From Xenia sp. Carnegie-2017 (lineage: Eukaryota; Cnidaria; Anthozoa; Malacalcyonacea; Xeniidae): a DNA stretch of 64,000 nucleotides. Location of the stretch: NCBI RefSeq assembly GCF_021976095.1, contig NW_025813402.1, positions 3,711,776 through 3,775,775 on the forward strand. Reading direction: 5' to 3'. The translations under genes and the position numbers were made by a program. Below the pieces are notes generated by a model. It did no database searches and was not told the DNA's origin. It worked only from the letters and a program-made list of their open reading frames with translations. Shown here in pieces: positions 34,101 through 47,300 of the stretch (the first letter of the stretch is position 1; each line of letters starts with the position of its first letter).

Positions 34101-37100
34101 ATTATTTCCATTTACTACACTACTTTACCTATTTCAAATAATTTAACTTTTTTTTCACTACGAGTTGCCAACTCGTAGTAATTTCTCATTTCAGGTGAGG
34201 TTTCAAAAGCTAACTTAAAATATGCTAGCTGCGAGTCGTCATCATCTTGTACGATTTCCAGCGCCTTCCCAAGTTGTAACATGAATGCAGAGGTAAGATG
34301 AACAATTAGAACATCTTAGCTCTGCTTGAGGTAGTGCTACTTTAGAATAAGTAAATGTGCACACGCCCCATTCGCGATTGACTGGTTTTACAGCAATCCA
34401 GTTGGGACCACCACTAACGGCTTTAAACAAGTCCTGTAACATGAAAGGAGCTATCGTAGAACATATTATAATTTAATCAATGACTGCAAGTAAAAACCTC
34501 TTTAGGAAACATTCCACAGTATGAATGATCTATTGGGTCAGATGTTCCTGATTTTTCCACAACTTAAAAAATTAAAAAAACAAACATACCATCAATTTTA
34601 TGCAAAATTACTTTTTTCACAGGTTGGCATGATATTAGCATACTGTTCTCATATAGCACAATAACCACCATTCTGCATTATTACATGTTTCTGGATGTAG
34701 ATCATCCAGGTTAGTAGAGTCCTGAAAATGACTGTTATTGTTGGTGTTGACTGACTTTCTACAACCTTAGTGGTAGTCATCTTCAAAAATTTTTGATCTG
34801 AACATCAACACAAACAGTCCTTCTCAGGACTCAACTACCTGGACGACCTACATCCACAAACATGTCACGATACTCCCGAGTTCAAACCATTTACTTTATT
34901 CTGCATTATGAGAACAATAACATACTCTTGAAAAAACTTGATTCTTGTGAGGTTATTCCCAAATTTTCATCATAAGTCTCCAAAAATCTTTCCATTGCCA
35001 ATATATGTAAGCATTTTGGATAGCTTACAACTATTAAAAGAGTATTCCAGAAGTTAGTGCTTAAATTTACAATTAGTCATTTTTAATAATCTTGTATACC
35101 TTTATCTGTACTTAAATTAGTATTTGAGCTAAGGGCCTGCACAAATTCCAGTCGCAATCGATCACATGAACAGCCAAACAACCAGACAAATCCATTTGCA
35201 CGATAATGAGGGTACCGATGAACAAACACATATGAAGTGTGCTTAATTAAATGTAAAATATATATGAATATAACATTATAAAATACATTCACTACTAAGG
35301 AGCTCACCATAATTTTTCTTTTCTCCACATTATAGTCAAGAATAGCAAATGATTGATGTTCCCCCCAAATTTGTTACTGCAGAAAATTGAAGCAATAACC
35401 CAGTATAATGCAAAACAGCTGCAATATTTTTCTAGAAAAAAACAATACATTTTGTTGGGAAGTTAAATTCTTTGACTCAAGTTTAAATTTTTTCAAGAGG
35501 GAAAATAACTCCAGTCAACAAGTGGTTACAGTTTTTCTTCTAGGCAGAGAACGGAAATTACATTCATGATAAGTTTCATATGAAAACATTGTATGCCAGG
35601 GTTAGAGTGGTCAGTGTTAACACGCATATGTGCTTCCTAGGTTGTGGTAGGGTTCTTTTCTGTGAGACCAATGCATGTTATGAGTGTGTTGTTTCTCCTA
35701 AAGTTTTACATTATCTTGGTGATTATTTGAACAAGTTTCCATTAAGGGAGAAATATTTATCTTGTTGACATAGTGATTATTGAGTCATGAATAAGTTGTT
35801 ATGATTGTCAATAATGTTTGATTATGAATGCTAACTGAAGTATTTAAAGATTTATTTGATATATAATATTTTATGATATGCTTATTAATTTGAGAAATGA
35901 AAACATGATTAAGGTGTTTCACTATAAACATTACTCACAATAAGCTTAGTCAACTTATAGTCACTTTTATATATTTATACATAAACATTGTGTCCTCCTC
36001 ATGATTACCATATACATAGATGGTAACCCTGCACTTTGGCAGAAAGTATATTATTGCATATTATAGGTGAGGATCACATTAAATACATTGCATCAAGCAT
36101 AAAATCCTGAGTTAAGTTTTAAACTATTAAGATTTCATCTTATCTGTGCTACTTTATTTCATATTGCTCTGAGCACTATATTTGTATCTGCAAGTTGCAC
36201 TTACTTCATCAGGTTGAGATTTGTCGACATCAACGGTAATAGTTTCATCAATATTCTGGGAAATCTAAAGAGTTTATAATATTACTTTGGCTTTCTGACA
36301 AGCATAAAGAATTTACTGTATTACTTTACAGAAACCTGAATAATTCAACTAAAACTAACCAGATGCAACGGTTGTTCAAGAGTGATGTTTGACTCAACAC
36401 ATTCTTCTAACAATGGATGATCATCATGCATTTCCTAAGAGAAAGTTTGCAATGCTCCATATATGATAAGTAACATATTTAATTTTTCATTTCACCTAAG
36501 GTTCACAACTTTAATGCAACACATCCCACACAGATATTTCAGACTTCATAATTTTGAGATACTTAGAGACTAACCACATTACATTCCACTTGCAGTCTTC
36601 GTTTGATTTAGATTGACTGCTATGAGGGGCCATCTATTTTGTGATGAAACAATGTATTATAAGTTGTCAACTAAAACATATTTCACACATATGTTTACTA
36701 CCACTAAACAATTAACTTGCAATAGGAAGAAAATGTATCTGTTCGGGCTGCTGGTGGGCTTACAACAATCAAGCTTAAATGCAACATATTTCCTTCTTAC
36801 CTTTCTGTACAAGCTTTAGTTGAGCATGCCAAAATTTTATAAGCAACATAATTGTACTAATATGTACAGAGACCTTGCAGAGAGCAAAGTAGGAAATCCA
36901 AAATAGTTCACAAATTCCAAAGTCAACTATCAATTCTTGCACATTAGTGAATATGTTAAAATATTTAAACCAAAGAGGGCTATCTATATGTATTTGAAAC
37001 AATGTATACCACCACAATTATCATCCGTAGATAACTCCCCTACAAATGCAAGTGAATGAATGGCTTTAATAATTTCACAATCATAAGCATTATGTAATAC

Positions 37101-37352
37101 GAAAAGCAGCTTGATTGTTTGTAGCCCACCAACAGCAAATTTCCATCATGAAAGTATATGGATGGAGAGTATTATCTCAAAGATCAGATAATGTGGTAGT
37201 TGAAATGAAACTTCATTTCTTAAGTTGAAGCTGAAATTGAGTTACTTGAAACAAATTAATTTTTATCCTACCGAATCAATAGGTGATCGTCGAGGGCCTC
37301 GAGTGTAGAAAAACGTCTTTGAACGCTTAAACTTTTTCCCAAAACGATACAT
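31158..37352 (-). CDS. KDZ/HMGXB3-like transposase-related protein with SWIM-like zinc finger
   Basis: Minus-strand exons (high to low): 37272-37352 (start MYRFGKKFKRSKTFF), ~36564-36590, 36360-36434, 36205-36255, 35100-35241, 34498-34562, 34129-34433, 33836-34024, 33629-33764, 32763-32880, 32538-32643, 31906-32442, 31707-31790, 31479-31589 and 31158-31408. In order: SWIM-like CSNCSSYLCIHV; Cys-rich SACGTCSCGAAWD; VYYRPCSTCTNKKRYDG; FHCNICGKHPKKVVMDGTAL (candidate first catalytic Asp); LIPGIFLILCPHGICYGF; ESPNVPF; VIYDNACKLHEYCLNRDPAF; FHWRNHSGCSEGYDINRYP; AAEQCNSVMK. This order matches the Kyakuja-Dileera-Zisupton-like proteins often predicted in cnidarians. Two frame slips (near 32150 and 34270) fall at C and G runs. 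Whether it is a transposon or a domesticated gene is open; no termini were found. Confidence 0.65.
34670..34919 (-). mobile_element. Foldback element family, copy 2 (226 bp, reversed, 12-bp target duplication)
   Basis: Element at 34682-34907 flanked by ATTCTGCATTAT at 34670-34681 and 34908-34919. Read on the minus strand it begins AAAGTAAATGGTTTGAACTC and ends AAACATGTA, the same termini as copy 1, with shorter and more diverged hairpin arms. It sits in an intron of the transposase-like gene, between exons 34498-34562 and 35100-35241. No coding capacity. Confidence 0.8.
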
Positions 37353-38606
37353 TTTTTTATTAACCTTCGAAACTCCAATAGCCAATTTGTTGTTAGGAAG
37401 TTACTACTCCATGTGACTTTGATTTAACGGAAGATATCAATTTGCATTATCATATGAATTAAATATCTAGTAGCAAATCTACTACAAGTGTAAATATGCC
37501 AAGTTGCCAACTTGTGTTAACTGTGAGAGTTATTTTAAACATATTATTTCAAATAAAACATAAAGATTCCATTAATCATCACTCTATACGTGTTAAAACA
37601 TAAAAAAGTTTGTAAAATGTAGATGGTTGTAAGTGTGGTTATGCATACCATTTTCCAGTAGTAAAACATACCACTCTAAGCATGTTCGCCATCTTTATAT
37701 GATGCAACAGGTATTTACCATATCGTGTTTTCTGTGGAAAGCCATTTCACTCCAGTGCCATGATTTCTTTATTTATAACGGCACCCACTCCTGTACTTGG
37801 ATCATCTCTTCTTCGGCTCTACTTTTTTCTACTCATCCTTTGATTTTTTCTAAATTTTATCAAGCACTAACGTCAATCTGGAAGAGCGTTTGGGCTTGAT
37901 TTAAAAATGGCACCGACTTGTAATTTTTCCTTCTTTCCAAAAAAGAAAACACGCTTTAACTAAAATTTCATCGTACCTTTCACTTTGCCGACCTTATCAA
38001 CGAAGTATTCCATCCAAACAAATATAATCATTTAAAAATCCTTTTTCGACACTCAAGATATGGTCATGTCGCGTCCTTTGTTTAATGGTGTAGTGGAAGT
38101 TTCATCATTTACTCGTGTTGTGATTTTGATTACTGATTTTGCTTCTTGATATGAAATTAAATCCTATGTCATAGACGTGGCTTTCAGAAACACAACTATT
38201 GTTTTTCAAAAGCAAGTTGCCCTATTGTCTATACAGCTGTTTTGTTCATTTGTTAAGTAATGGAAAACCTATCTGGGGAAAACATACATTAAAGTTTTGA
38301 ATGAGCAAAACAAGGAAAGCCTCTTCTACCAACTTTATCACAAATAAAAGAAAAACAGCTACAATGGTAAATAAGCTTGGCCCTTGCGGTGATCGATGCT
38401 AAAACACGTCAATTAAAACGAGTAATATGTCATCATCGAGTGACAAAATGAAACATAAAATTATGAAATTCTCCAGGTCGCGATATTTATATAAGAGTTT
38501 GAACAAGTGCATTGAATGTAATGTTCACAAATCTCATAAAATTCTTTTTTCTCGTCAACATGTCGTGTCTAAAACTACTATATATAGCTCATCATTACAA
38601 AGTCAT
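37353..38606. other. Intergenic between transposase-like gene and SETD3
   Basis: AT-rich, no gene recognised. Around 37640-37668 lies a single diverged match to the satellite (ggttatgcataccattttcc), about 11 kb from the array. Confidence 0.45.
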
Positions 38607-41600
38607 TTATGATTTCTTATTAGAGTTTTCTGACAATTTCTTTATGATCTCCTTAGAATACACTGTACATTGTGATAACAAAAGCTTCTCATTTCGTCGC
38701 AGTTTTATTGCCAAAGTAATGTTCTCGCTCAAGTTGAAAGCTTTTAACATCTCGTCATCTTGCTGGATCAAGAGGAAAATTTGAATCAAATGAAAAACAT
38801 TTCATTTTCAACATTATTTCTTAGTCAAATATTCATTAATTCTCATTGCAAAAAAACATAATTTTACTTACTTCAATGGTTGTGGGATACATTCGAAGTA
38901 ATAATGAGCACCTACATATGTCAAATTAATAAAGGACAAAGATAATTACTTGATGTGATACACGAAATCCTCCAAAATGTATTTTATTTTAACCTTGTCT
39001 GAATGAAATCCCAAACTTTCATCTCATTTTCATCACTAATTCTTTGAGTTTCATCGTAAAATATTGCATGAAATTTCTCGTCATTTTCTCCAATTAATGA
39101 TTTACTTTCTTCTAAAACAACAAAAAATAAAGTATGTCGGTGCTTTAACTTTTCTTTTAAATTAATAAAAAAACAAATCAAAAGAATCAAGATAAGAAAT
39201 ACATGTCACTTTACCTTCTGTAATACAAAATATTCTAAGAAATGCCAATAAGTCTTTAGTCATCACATATTGTCTTGTTGTCACAGCTAAATTCTTTTGA
39301 CTAAAAGTAGAAAAAACTAAACAGCTCGTTTAAACGCGACAATAAATGTTTGTCTACATGCCGAAATGAAGAAAAAGCAAAGTGAATAGTATGAAAGGAT
39401 GGTATAAAATCACAACAAAACACAAAATCTTCAAAAGGATCATTAAAATATGTACAATTACGTACTTAATGGCCAATTTAGATAAAAGCTGAGTCTTGAG
39501 TACATATAAAGGATCGCTGGAACTTATTCCTGAAAAATAATGGAATAATGAACATATATAATGTCATACCATGCAAAGCTGATCACTGTAACAAATTATG
39601 TTGAAAATATAAATGATTATGATACCAAGTTGTATATGAAGCAAATCGTGTTTATTATTTTCGTAGTAAAATCCAGAATGAACAAAAAAGTCGGCGTTTG
39701 ATCGTGGACCATAAAATATGAAAACCTGTCGAGGGAACAAAACTTGTCTAAAACATTATGAACAGTCGTTACTTTGTCCAGTTTATCAAATTATATAATT
39801 TTAATCTCTATAGTACTTTTCAATACATTCATTTAACTTTCCCGTTACCTCATCACCAGGTTTACACGAATCCAGTGCATAACATACACAAGCATCTGCA
39901 TTGACATCGTAATCCGTAGTTAACTGTCATTAAAATAAATATATTTTTTTCAGAAGACGCTTGGAAGCCTTTGATGTTCTTTTCGATAGAATAAAGAAAG
40001 ATCTCAAAGAAGAATCGATCTTATAACATACTTACATAACCATCACGATGATTACACATGTCAAGAAAAGGTATTAAAGCCAGCTTTAGCTCGTCTCCAC
40101 TGAGATTTGGTATTTGATTTTGTCGTGTCATCACTATGGAAACAGCCCATCTATAACAAACCATATGTTTGTAGCAAAAGAGTACTTTGGTGTACTCTTT
40201 GTCAAATTAAACTAATCAGGCTATATGTACAGGTGTATGAATGTAAAAATGAGCAAGGATGGCTAAATAACAGTTAAAATGACTCAAGCTCAACACAGCA
40301 CTCTCCCAATCCACATAACTCTATAATACTTTCATATATAATATATATACATAACTTCATATTGCTTTCCTTGCTAAAGTTTTGCCATTTATTATATCCA
40401 CCTATCTTCTGCAATAACTAAATTTTTTTAGAAATGTGACGTTTTACGTGTAAGATGCTTATTATTCTGGAAAGATATTCGTTTTATGTGGAAAAGGCTG
40501 GTTTTATGTAGAAGATGGTGGTTTTATGTTGTAGACGTTGATTTTATGTTGTAGATGGTAGTTTTATGTTGTAGATGTTGGTTTTATTTGGAAGACGCTG
40601 GCTTTTTGTGGAAGATTTTCGTTTTATGTGTAATAGGCTAATATTATACATTGTCCGATGATCTTTTATGCATGAAGATCTTGTTTTTCTAAATTATTTG
40701 AAAAGACCTAGATATATAGACGGAAAACTCATTTATTGCAATAAAGTGAGACAATAGCTAGTCATGTTGTCAGTGATATAATCAAAAGCAGACAATTGCA
40801 GTCAAATCAATCTAAGACGTTTTCAGTGAAATACCTGTATTGCTTGAATGTAAACGATTTCATAAAGTTCAGTTGGTTGTTTGTAGGAATTTTCTGGCAG
40901 AGATTAAAATTGAAATAAACAGTGAGTGCTAATGGCAAACAAAAGTTTAAGGAATGAAGAAATTAAGATTTTGCACTTTTTTAAATTGCCAGTAATAAAT
41001 ATAAAGTCGATACCTTAAATATTTGATAAAGGTACGCGTATTGTCGAGCTATGCTTTTGTAAACGTTAAGAACTTTATCTATAATTACAACAGAAGGTAC
41101 TCAACTACAGCGCCATGTAGTGTTAGCAGTTTTTCGATCACAAACGTATGTAAAATAAATACTAACTCAAAATCTGTGATCCTTTCAGCAAACTGAGCTC
41201 TTCCAAAGAGAAGAACAAAGGAATCGTAAATTTTCTTGGAAGGATGTCTTATTAGTTAAGTAATTTTATAAAGATATTTATTTAAGAGGTAGGTAATGTC
41301 AGAACCTGGATGGGGATCAGCTAAGCACCTGAGTGGGGGTTAACTCAGTATCCGAGTAAGGAGTAAGGGTTAGCACGGCGCCTGGATGGGGATTGGGGAT
41401 TAGCACAGGATGACTAACAATGATATTACAAACGCATTCAATAAACTTTTTAACTGATCTTTTTCTCAAAAGGCTTCAAATCAAAATGATTGAAGATGGA
41501 TGATTGAACTAGCCTTTATTCAATGAAATCAATTCAATAATATATAGAATGTGATTGGCGTTCTTAGATGTTTTCAAGCACAATTACAGACCGTTGAAAG

Positions 41601-43622
41601 TATCATCGCATTACAACATATTTCCAGGAAAAAGAAGATATTCTCATTTAGTTGAAAAAGGATACCAATGTAAGGTTTCCAAAACGAATTATCTTTGTAG
41701 CACTCGTCAAGTAGTTTTATGGCCAAAACTACGTTTGGCATAACTTGCAACAATCTATCTGTTGCAATGATGGATCCTGGAAATCAAACATATAAAATTT
41801 TTCAACGCACATCAAACTGAACATTGTTTCCAAAAAATTATTTATATTAAAATCAACATTAACACATATATATACATAACGTGAAATGCGTTAAATTAAA
41901 GTTAAATTAAAACGAAACCCACCAAGAAATGTTAATGAAGAATATTCTGAAGTTAAGATTAATTTTCGAGGAATATTTAATATCTTTTCGCCAGCCTTTA
42001 AAAAACGCAGCTGATAAACTAAGATATTTTCTTAAAAACACACAGCGGTCATGCAAGAATTGATTTTCAAAAACCTGAAATGTGTTAATCGCACGAACAC
42101 CAAAGTCATCGTCAGAAATTGAGAACACCTCAACCTTAAATAGACGGATGTAATATAATCATTGAATTTTTCCCATATGTACGAATCAGCAATGTCTTTA
42201 AATGTTATATAATACTTTTGGTACAAGTACTATGATACAAAACAAAAAAATTCTGAGCTTGTGTTGGTGCATTCATATCAAACTGAACATTTGAATTCAA
42301 TGAACTTTAAATACTGGCTACTGCATTATTTTGCTATTACAATCATTGTGCAAATTAATCATTTCTATTATTCTCATTTTACAAAATAAAATTTACATTT
42401 TTCGAACCAGCTTCATTTTCCTTAAGCCATTCATTAAATTTCACAAGAAAATCACTTCTTCTTGCTGTTTCTTTGCCATTATCTTTGAAAATATTATTAA
42501 TTTAATCATTGTGGACATATAATTGTAGGAAACATATGCATAATTGTGTGATCATAAATTTTCAAAACTATGATGAACCATGTATCACCTGTTTTTGCTT
42601 GAATTTTCTCAATTTTTTCAATAAGATCTCTTATTTCTAAATGTTCTTTCCACTGTTCATTAGCATTTGTAGTTGATAGTGCACTTGATTCTATGCAAGT
42701 AAAAGTTAATATTCATAATCTTTCATTATAAATCATGATTCACCATGCAGGCAAAAGAATTCAAGGCAATGAAAAAAATTTTCCTAGATTAGCTTAATCA
42801 ATCATGATCACCTAATATTCTTGGTTTACATTCTACTCATGTTTGAGCTCAAAGCTCAAATACAAGAGAATTTTATCATAACTAATTTGGGCTCCATCTA
42901 ATGTAGGTGAACTAAAATTGTTTATGAAAATCCAGGAGGTTTACACTGCAAACCACAAACAGGGAATTCAAAGCATATAATGTATTTGGGGAGAGGGGGT
43001 ATTGAGAGCAAAATTTTCTGTGCAAGTATGATGTCTGGGGAAATATCTATGGGCCAAAACCTAGGAATGTCAGAAGATTGATAATTGGGGGATAATCTGT
43101 AATCTCGTGTAATCCCAATTGATTTCAACAAAAACTAATAAAGTAGAATGTACATATATAATTATTAGCCTCCCCAAAAATATTGATCTTGAGATGTCCA
43201 TGAAAAGGGAAAGTGTCAAAAATCAAAATGGTGACAAAATTATTGTGAGGAAGGGGGACAGTAACTTGGCAGTGCCTAAAGTTTGCTGAAAAAAGAAAAT
43301 CTCCTATTCAAATATCAACGATGTACAAGTTAGCCTTGCCCTTCTCCTTTGAGTAGCATTGCTGTATGCTGTCTGACGAAAGTTACTGTCTAAATAAACT
43401 GTGCGACAAAATGGGCGAGACAAAATACGTTTGATTATGAAGCGAAAACAAGAGTAAAAAATTAAATACTGAGGGTTGACAGGGTCACAAGCAAAAATTT
43501 CAAGTTCATAGTATTTTAAAAGGAATAAATAATTTACTTTGGAGAAGTGAAGACAGTAAGGTCTCCTCTGATTTACTGATTACAACGCCACTGTCTTTAT
43601 AATTTTTCTTTTTCTTGCCCAT
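38607..43622 (-). CDS. SETD3: Actin-histidine N-methyltransferase SETD3
   Basis: Exons (high to low): 43538-43622 (start MGKKKKNYKDSGVV), 42589-42690, 42397-42482, ~42000-42134, ~41690-41771, 41167-41247, 41014-41078, 40835-40893, 40036-40150, 39849-39923, 39626-39725, 39466-39529, 39215-39300, 38994-39111, 38872-38911 and 38607-38762 (TAA). Nearly every block aligns with SETD3: LLQKSSALSTTNANEQWKEH, FLVKFNEWLKENEAGS, SFWKPYI, RQYAYLYQIFK, WAVSIVMTRQNQIP, the SET core LALIPFLDMCNHRDG, VFIFYGPRSNADFFVHSGFY, then the Rubisco-LSMT substrate-binding domain (VTTRQYVMTKDLLAFLRIFC; LSENITLAIKLRRNEKLLLS). SETD3 methylates actin His73 (family knowledge). The segment after NTFQ (42000-42074) is poorly conserved or contains an indel. 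The gene is divergent from the SNX gene. Confidence 0.93.
40441..40640. repeat. 20-bp tandem repeat, ten units, in a SETD3 intron
   Basis: Ten consecutive 20-bp units in exact register from 40441, typified by gttttatgttgtagatgttg, with substitutions but no indels. It lies between the SETD3 exons 40036-40150 and 40835-40893. Confidence 0.9.
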
Positions 43623-43851
43623 ATCTAAATATTGAGGATTATTGAACTAATCACAGCAGTCTTGGTCCTTACTCCTCACTTTTGTTTTGAATAATAAAAC
43701 TGAATAAGGTGAGTGGATAATCATGAATGGTGATTATAATTTTAGCATTTATAATTTATAGCATTGGACCATAGATTATTTGGCGGACAATTTGCTTCTC
43801 ATCTTACAAAAAAAATATTAATTTTAACGTTGCTCTCGTTACTTGCGTAAT

Positions 43852-43923
43852 GGGGGTATAGCTCAGTGGTAGAGCATTCGACTGCAGATCGAGAGGTCTC
43901 CGGTTCAATCCCGGATGCCCCCT
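43852..43923 (+). tRNA. trnC-GCA: tRNA-Cys (GCA)
   Basis: A 72-nt intron-less cloverleaf. The acceptor stem GGGGGTA pairs with TGCCCCC (G-T at position 6), discriminator T at 43923. D-arm GCTCAGTGGTAGAGC contains the A box; anticodon stem TTCGA/TCGAG with loop CTGCAGA gives anticodon GCA (Cys); T-arm TCCGGTTCAATCCCGGA contains the B box. A Pol III terminator TTTT follows at 43930-43933. CCA is not encoded. It lies in the 700-bp gap between the divergent SETD3 and SNX starts. Confidence 0.97.
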
Positions 43924-44321
43924 CCATTCTTTTGTATGATGTCTTTTTTTGAAATATGGATATTACCGAACAAGCCACAAAAAATGCCAGTGGATTATAA
44001 GTACTTTCATATCTTATCTTATAAGTGAAAATAAACTCAAGTTGTTATAAGTAAAAATGAACTCAAACATAAATAACAAGTTAACGCAAAACTGATAAAG
44101 TATATTGATATCTCTCCCCAAGCCCCAACCATTGCCCCAACCAATAAATAAACAAAGATAAAATTTAATAATTAATACTGTAAATTTATGTAATGTACAT
44201 ATCGGCGAAGAGAAAAATGATGATTTTCCTCTGAGCTTCAAGAACAACTTCTCGTATATCTATTTTTGGAACGTTCAATTTGATTTCATTCGTATTTTCG
44301 TTGTCACTATTGACCCCAATC

Positions 44322-47300
44322 ATGGAAGACATTGATAGTGTTCAGGTAAGATTTATCAAACATTTGAGAGAGTTTAAAATCGCCTGGGTAGAATTGCTAT
44401 GTTAATTTTATCGTACTTTGTATTTCCTGGTCGGCAGGTGCTTTTTTGCTCAGTATAGTGACAAATAAACTCCTGGTTTTTTGCTCTATCTTATTATTAA
44501 AACATTCTAATTACTCGACGATTTTCTTAATTTTGTGAATATCTCGTCAAAAATTTACCAGTTTGTAGTAATTTATGGTAATATACACACATAATTTTGA
44601 TTTTTGAAATACCAAAAATTTGAATTTTCCCTCAGGGGAGAAAATTAAAAAAAATATGTTTTTTGAATGTGTGCACAAGATTATGATTATGACTTCAACT
44701 TTCTAATCTACGAGGCAGATATAATTTTAGTTTATGGTTCATGGTACGAATTTAATTATCAAAGCATTGATAATGTAATCGGGGAAATTTTTCGAACTAA
44801 TATTTTTGAAAAGATCAAATGTACGTATCAGTGTAATTGGGAAAGGTATTAAAAGAATGAATCAAATTACAGATGTGTCACAGATTTTCAAGATGTATTA
44901 TGATTTATGAAAAAGAAAATTTTAAACTTCATCTTGTTTTGAATATTGTAAGATTCGCCCCAGTCTTCTATAAAAGCATGTCCCTTTTGCCTTATACTTC
45001 TGCATTCACATCATGAATAGCCTTTTTTCAAACTCTTTTTTTTTCAATTTGTTCTATGATCGAAGAGTTCTATGCACTAATGTTTTGTCCTGCAAATTAT
45101 TAAAACTGTACAATTAAAGTTACTGAAGACTTATAAATACTAAATCAATACAGGCAGAGGTAACATATGATGAAACTGCAAATGTGGGCGGTCTTGAAGA
45201 GGTTCATCCAAGTGATCCCGTCATTAAGTCTACAAATTTTGGAGATCTTGATAATACCCATGATGATCATGATGATGATTTATTTGTGAAAGTGGAAGAT
45301 CCAGAAAAACATATAGAAGGTTATGTTAGTTACTATGTGTTGACAAAGGTGTGTATTCAACTCATGATTTTTGGTTCACTTACATGTGTTTATTTATAAT
45401 AAAGGATTTTAATGTAGTAATTAGTCATTTTATTTATTGACCCCCATTTATGCTAAAATATATTTTATTATATCATTTCAAAATAGTATATGTAAAACTT
45501 CTACACCATACAAATGTTAACATTGTTGACTGAATTTCTCCCAGAGCAGATTGGGTCTACCTTGTTTTGAAATGATTTTCCCCAAAGGTGTGGAGGTGGA
45601 TATTGCAGCTGGAGAAAGATAATCTCTCTTTACAGCACTATTTTAATACAAATGATTTACATTGACAATTATAGACAACACGGAGTGAGTTTGATGAACC
45701 ACATTATTCAGTAAGAAGAAGATATCAAGATTTTCTCTGGCTACGACATAGATTAGAAGAAAGTTATCCCACCCATGTTATTCCGGTAATAAATGGATTT
45801 TACATGTTTGAGTTATATGTAGTCTGTGATCTGTGTTTCAATTTGGAAAAAACTATCATTTGAATAGTTTACATGAAGTATGTGAATCTATACATAATAC
45901 TTCTATAATCACAAGACTAATTAAAATTTCCATAACTCAAAAATTCAAAGAAACATTAGTTGATAGGATTTGATTTTCAAAATTCCTATTGCTACCAGTT
46001 GCTACGATTCAAAAGGAACAGACCAATCTCATAGTTTGCTAATTATCTCATTAAATGTATAATTTTATTGTTTAGTACTATTTATTATTCAATTATACAA
46101 TTTAATTGATCAACAATTTGATTGGTATGTTATTTCTTGAAGAAACTGATCAAATTATTGTTTATATGTGCAATTGTTATCCAGCACGTTTGAAGATGAT
46201 TATGGTTGTTTATTACATACATAAGAATGATTGATTTTTTATTTGATTTTAGCCATTACCAGAGAAGAATTCGTTTACAAAACATTTTGATCGTTTCTCA
46301 GAAGAATATATGAAAATTGACAAGATGCTTTGAATCGATTTGTCTGTCGAGTAGCTTCTCATCCTGTGCTTTCGTTCAGTGAGCATTTCGAATATTTCTT
46401 ACAGCTAAAACATGGGTAAGGCACTTATAAAATTGGGGTTTTTCTGTATTTAGTTGACTTTAATGTTTTTGTTGAATATTTGCAAATGAATGGTTTTTCA
46501 AAGATGTTTACCAAAATCCCTTGAGGTTATTATTTAACGAAACTTTGGATTTAGATTAACCTAAGTTGACTTTGTAAAGTTTTTATGAAATAAAGTAGTT
46601 TATTCATGTTTTTATGAATTTTTTTTGTTACTGTACCATTAGCAAAATGAATATTTAGAAAACCGTTGTCTCGAAACAAATTTCAGCGACGTGAATTTCT
46701 TCCACAAGCTTTTGACGTTTTGAGAATCTTGAGACTTAAACATTCATTTAAAAACTTGTCTTTATTTTTACGATGTTATTTTGAATACTTACAGGAACTG
46801 ATGACAGCAAAAAAACAATCTCCTGGAAGGATAAGTAGAATTGGGGATTCAGTGAAGAACGCAGCCTCGTCCATGATGCTAAAAACAAGAGATCAGGAGT
46901 TTATTGATATCCTAGAATTTGCGAAAACATTTTATGAAAAAATAGGCTCGTTGGAGAAAATTACTGATAAGATAGCTCGTGAACGTTTTGGTGAGTAAAA
47001 GTTAGGTATCCTTTTTGTGTTATTCATGTATTTTTCGATCCAAACGTAGGTGTGGGTCTTTTGTATTGTGGTAGAGTATTTCAATGATCGATCTTTTCCT
47101 GTTTGTATTTTGTAAATTATGTTGTGTTTTCATAGTCAAGTTGTTATTTACATTGTATATAGCCATACTAACTTCATACCAAGTTTCAGGCAATATGTCT
47201 ACGTATTTTTGTTTAGATCTTCTAGAGAGTTATAGGGACTGTATACCTGTGTTCAGGCTGTGGTCAAACTCTGAGATTAAGCTTGGTGACTCATTAAACG

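Noticed and set aside
41281-41410. G-rich ctggatggggat-like repeats as a minisatellite
   Set aside because: Only three irregular partial copies; too weak to call.
41555-41743. Plus-strand frame over the SETD3 region
   Set aside because: Antisense to the SETD3 exon encoding SFWKPYI; no homology of its own.
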